64,000 nt of DNA, taken from the NCBI RefSeq assembly GCF_907165205.1, contig NC_058189.1:21264001-21328000 (forward strand), written 5' to 3'. A program made the translations under genes and the position numbers. Below are positions 63,618-64,000 of the stretch, one piece after another. Origin of the DNA: Coccinella septempunctata. Lineage: Eukaryota; Arthropoda; Insecta; Coleoptera; Coccinellidae. The notes below the pieces were generated by a model, which worked only from the letters and a program-made list of their open reading frames with translations, was not told the DNA's origin and made no database searches. Each line of letters begins with the position of its first letter. Within the stretch, counting starts at the first letter, position 1.

Positions 63618-63985
63618 TGGTTATCGATTGAAATTTATTCTGGGAGGATTCTGCATTTCTTAATGAACTTTTTAGGGTTTTCACTCCCAATCTCTGAAAC
63701 AAAATCAATTAAAAAGGAAATCGACGATTTGCTCCTGCGTAAATTCTTGCACTAATTTGTCAGGAGCAAATTAACTAGAAAAAATTGTTGCCTGACAATG
63801 AACTGAAAATAAATAACGTTGAAATTATAATTTTAAGTGGTAACGTTTCGGAGTCTATATCAGACTCCTTCATCAGACGATGCAAGAATTTACGCAGGAG
63901 TAAATCGTCGATTTCATTTTTAATTGATTTTGTTTCAGAGATTGGGAGTGTAAACCCTAAAAAGTTTATTAAGAAAAAAAATAAG
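63618..63985. repeat. Penelope-like repeat, copy 3, with inverted partial copy
   Basis: The forward block 63618-63885 matches the copies at 60488 and 61205. 63884-63985 is an inverse copy of about 63664-63757, giving a foldback. The minus-strand hammerhead-like core lies at 63876-63845: CTGATGA, stem GGAGTC/GACTCC, GAAAC. AACGT/ACGTT can form stem III with the segment near 63812. Confidence 0.65.
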
Positions 63986-64000
63986 GGCAGTTGGTGTTCT

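Overview
The window is eukaryotic and insect-like, probably from a beetle or a similar repeat-rich insect genome; the species call is an inference. It has AT-rich introns with GT-AG splice sites, one conserved kinase-family gene broken into short exons, and a very dense set of transposable elements. No bacterial genes, operons, rRNA genes or CRISPR arrays are visible.

Host gene. Seven + strand exons (22926-23188, 37282-37496, 37552-37824, 40412-40525, 47888-48098, 50259-50433, 59761-59864) join in phase. They encode the long coiled coil and DMPK-type coiled coil of a myotonic-dystrophy-kinase-related Cdc42-binding kinase (MRCK, Drosophila gek). The kinase domain lies upstream of the window, and the C1, PH, CNH and CRIB modules lie downstream. 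Nearly everything else sits inside its introns.

Layout. 1-836: remnant of an R4/Dong-like LINE (minus strand) at a TAA repeat. 870-7776: apparently intact BEL/Pao LTR retrotransposon with LTRs identical by eye and a GGAAG target duplication. 7849-22845: a second, older Pao-type element (minus strand, ACCAG target duplication). Its right LTR was hit three times at one nucleotide by jockey-like LINEs: one 5'-truncated copy and two full-length copies with intact ORF1 and ORF2. 22926: first MRCK exon, 75 bp beyond that target duplication.

23189-37281 (14-kb intron): a P-element/THAP9-type transposon with an intact, spliced transposase; a THAP-domain-bearing non-autonomous TIR element; a 1.15-kb foldback element; another R4/Dong-like fragment in a TTA repeat; hairpin MITEs; a tiny spliced zinc-finger ORF; and a decayed LINE RT. 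37825-47887: TIR elements, a DUF4817-type mariner-like relic, a hairpin-bearing ~254-bp tandem repeat, and a Ty3-type fragment with one LTR. 48099-59760: R4/R2-like C-terminal fragments, a TTA-flanked TIR element, a copia relic, and a Tc1 element with TA duplications and a single nonsense codon. 59865-64000: Penelope-like repeats with hammerhead-ribozyme-like cores, a tRNA-derived SINE, a CCCH-finger ORF, and a second THAP-bearing TIR element with a 9-bp duplication.

The most noteworthy structures are the threefold same-site LINE insertion, the hammerhead-like repeat, the THAP-bearing TIR family with a triplicated mini-exon, the intact P-like transposon, and a candidate decayed MRCK exon at 40779-40911.
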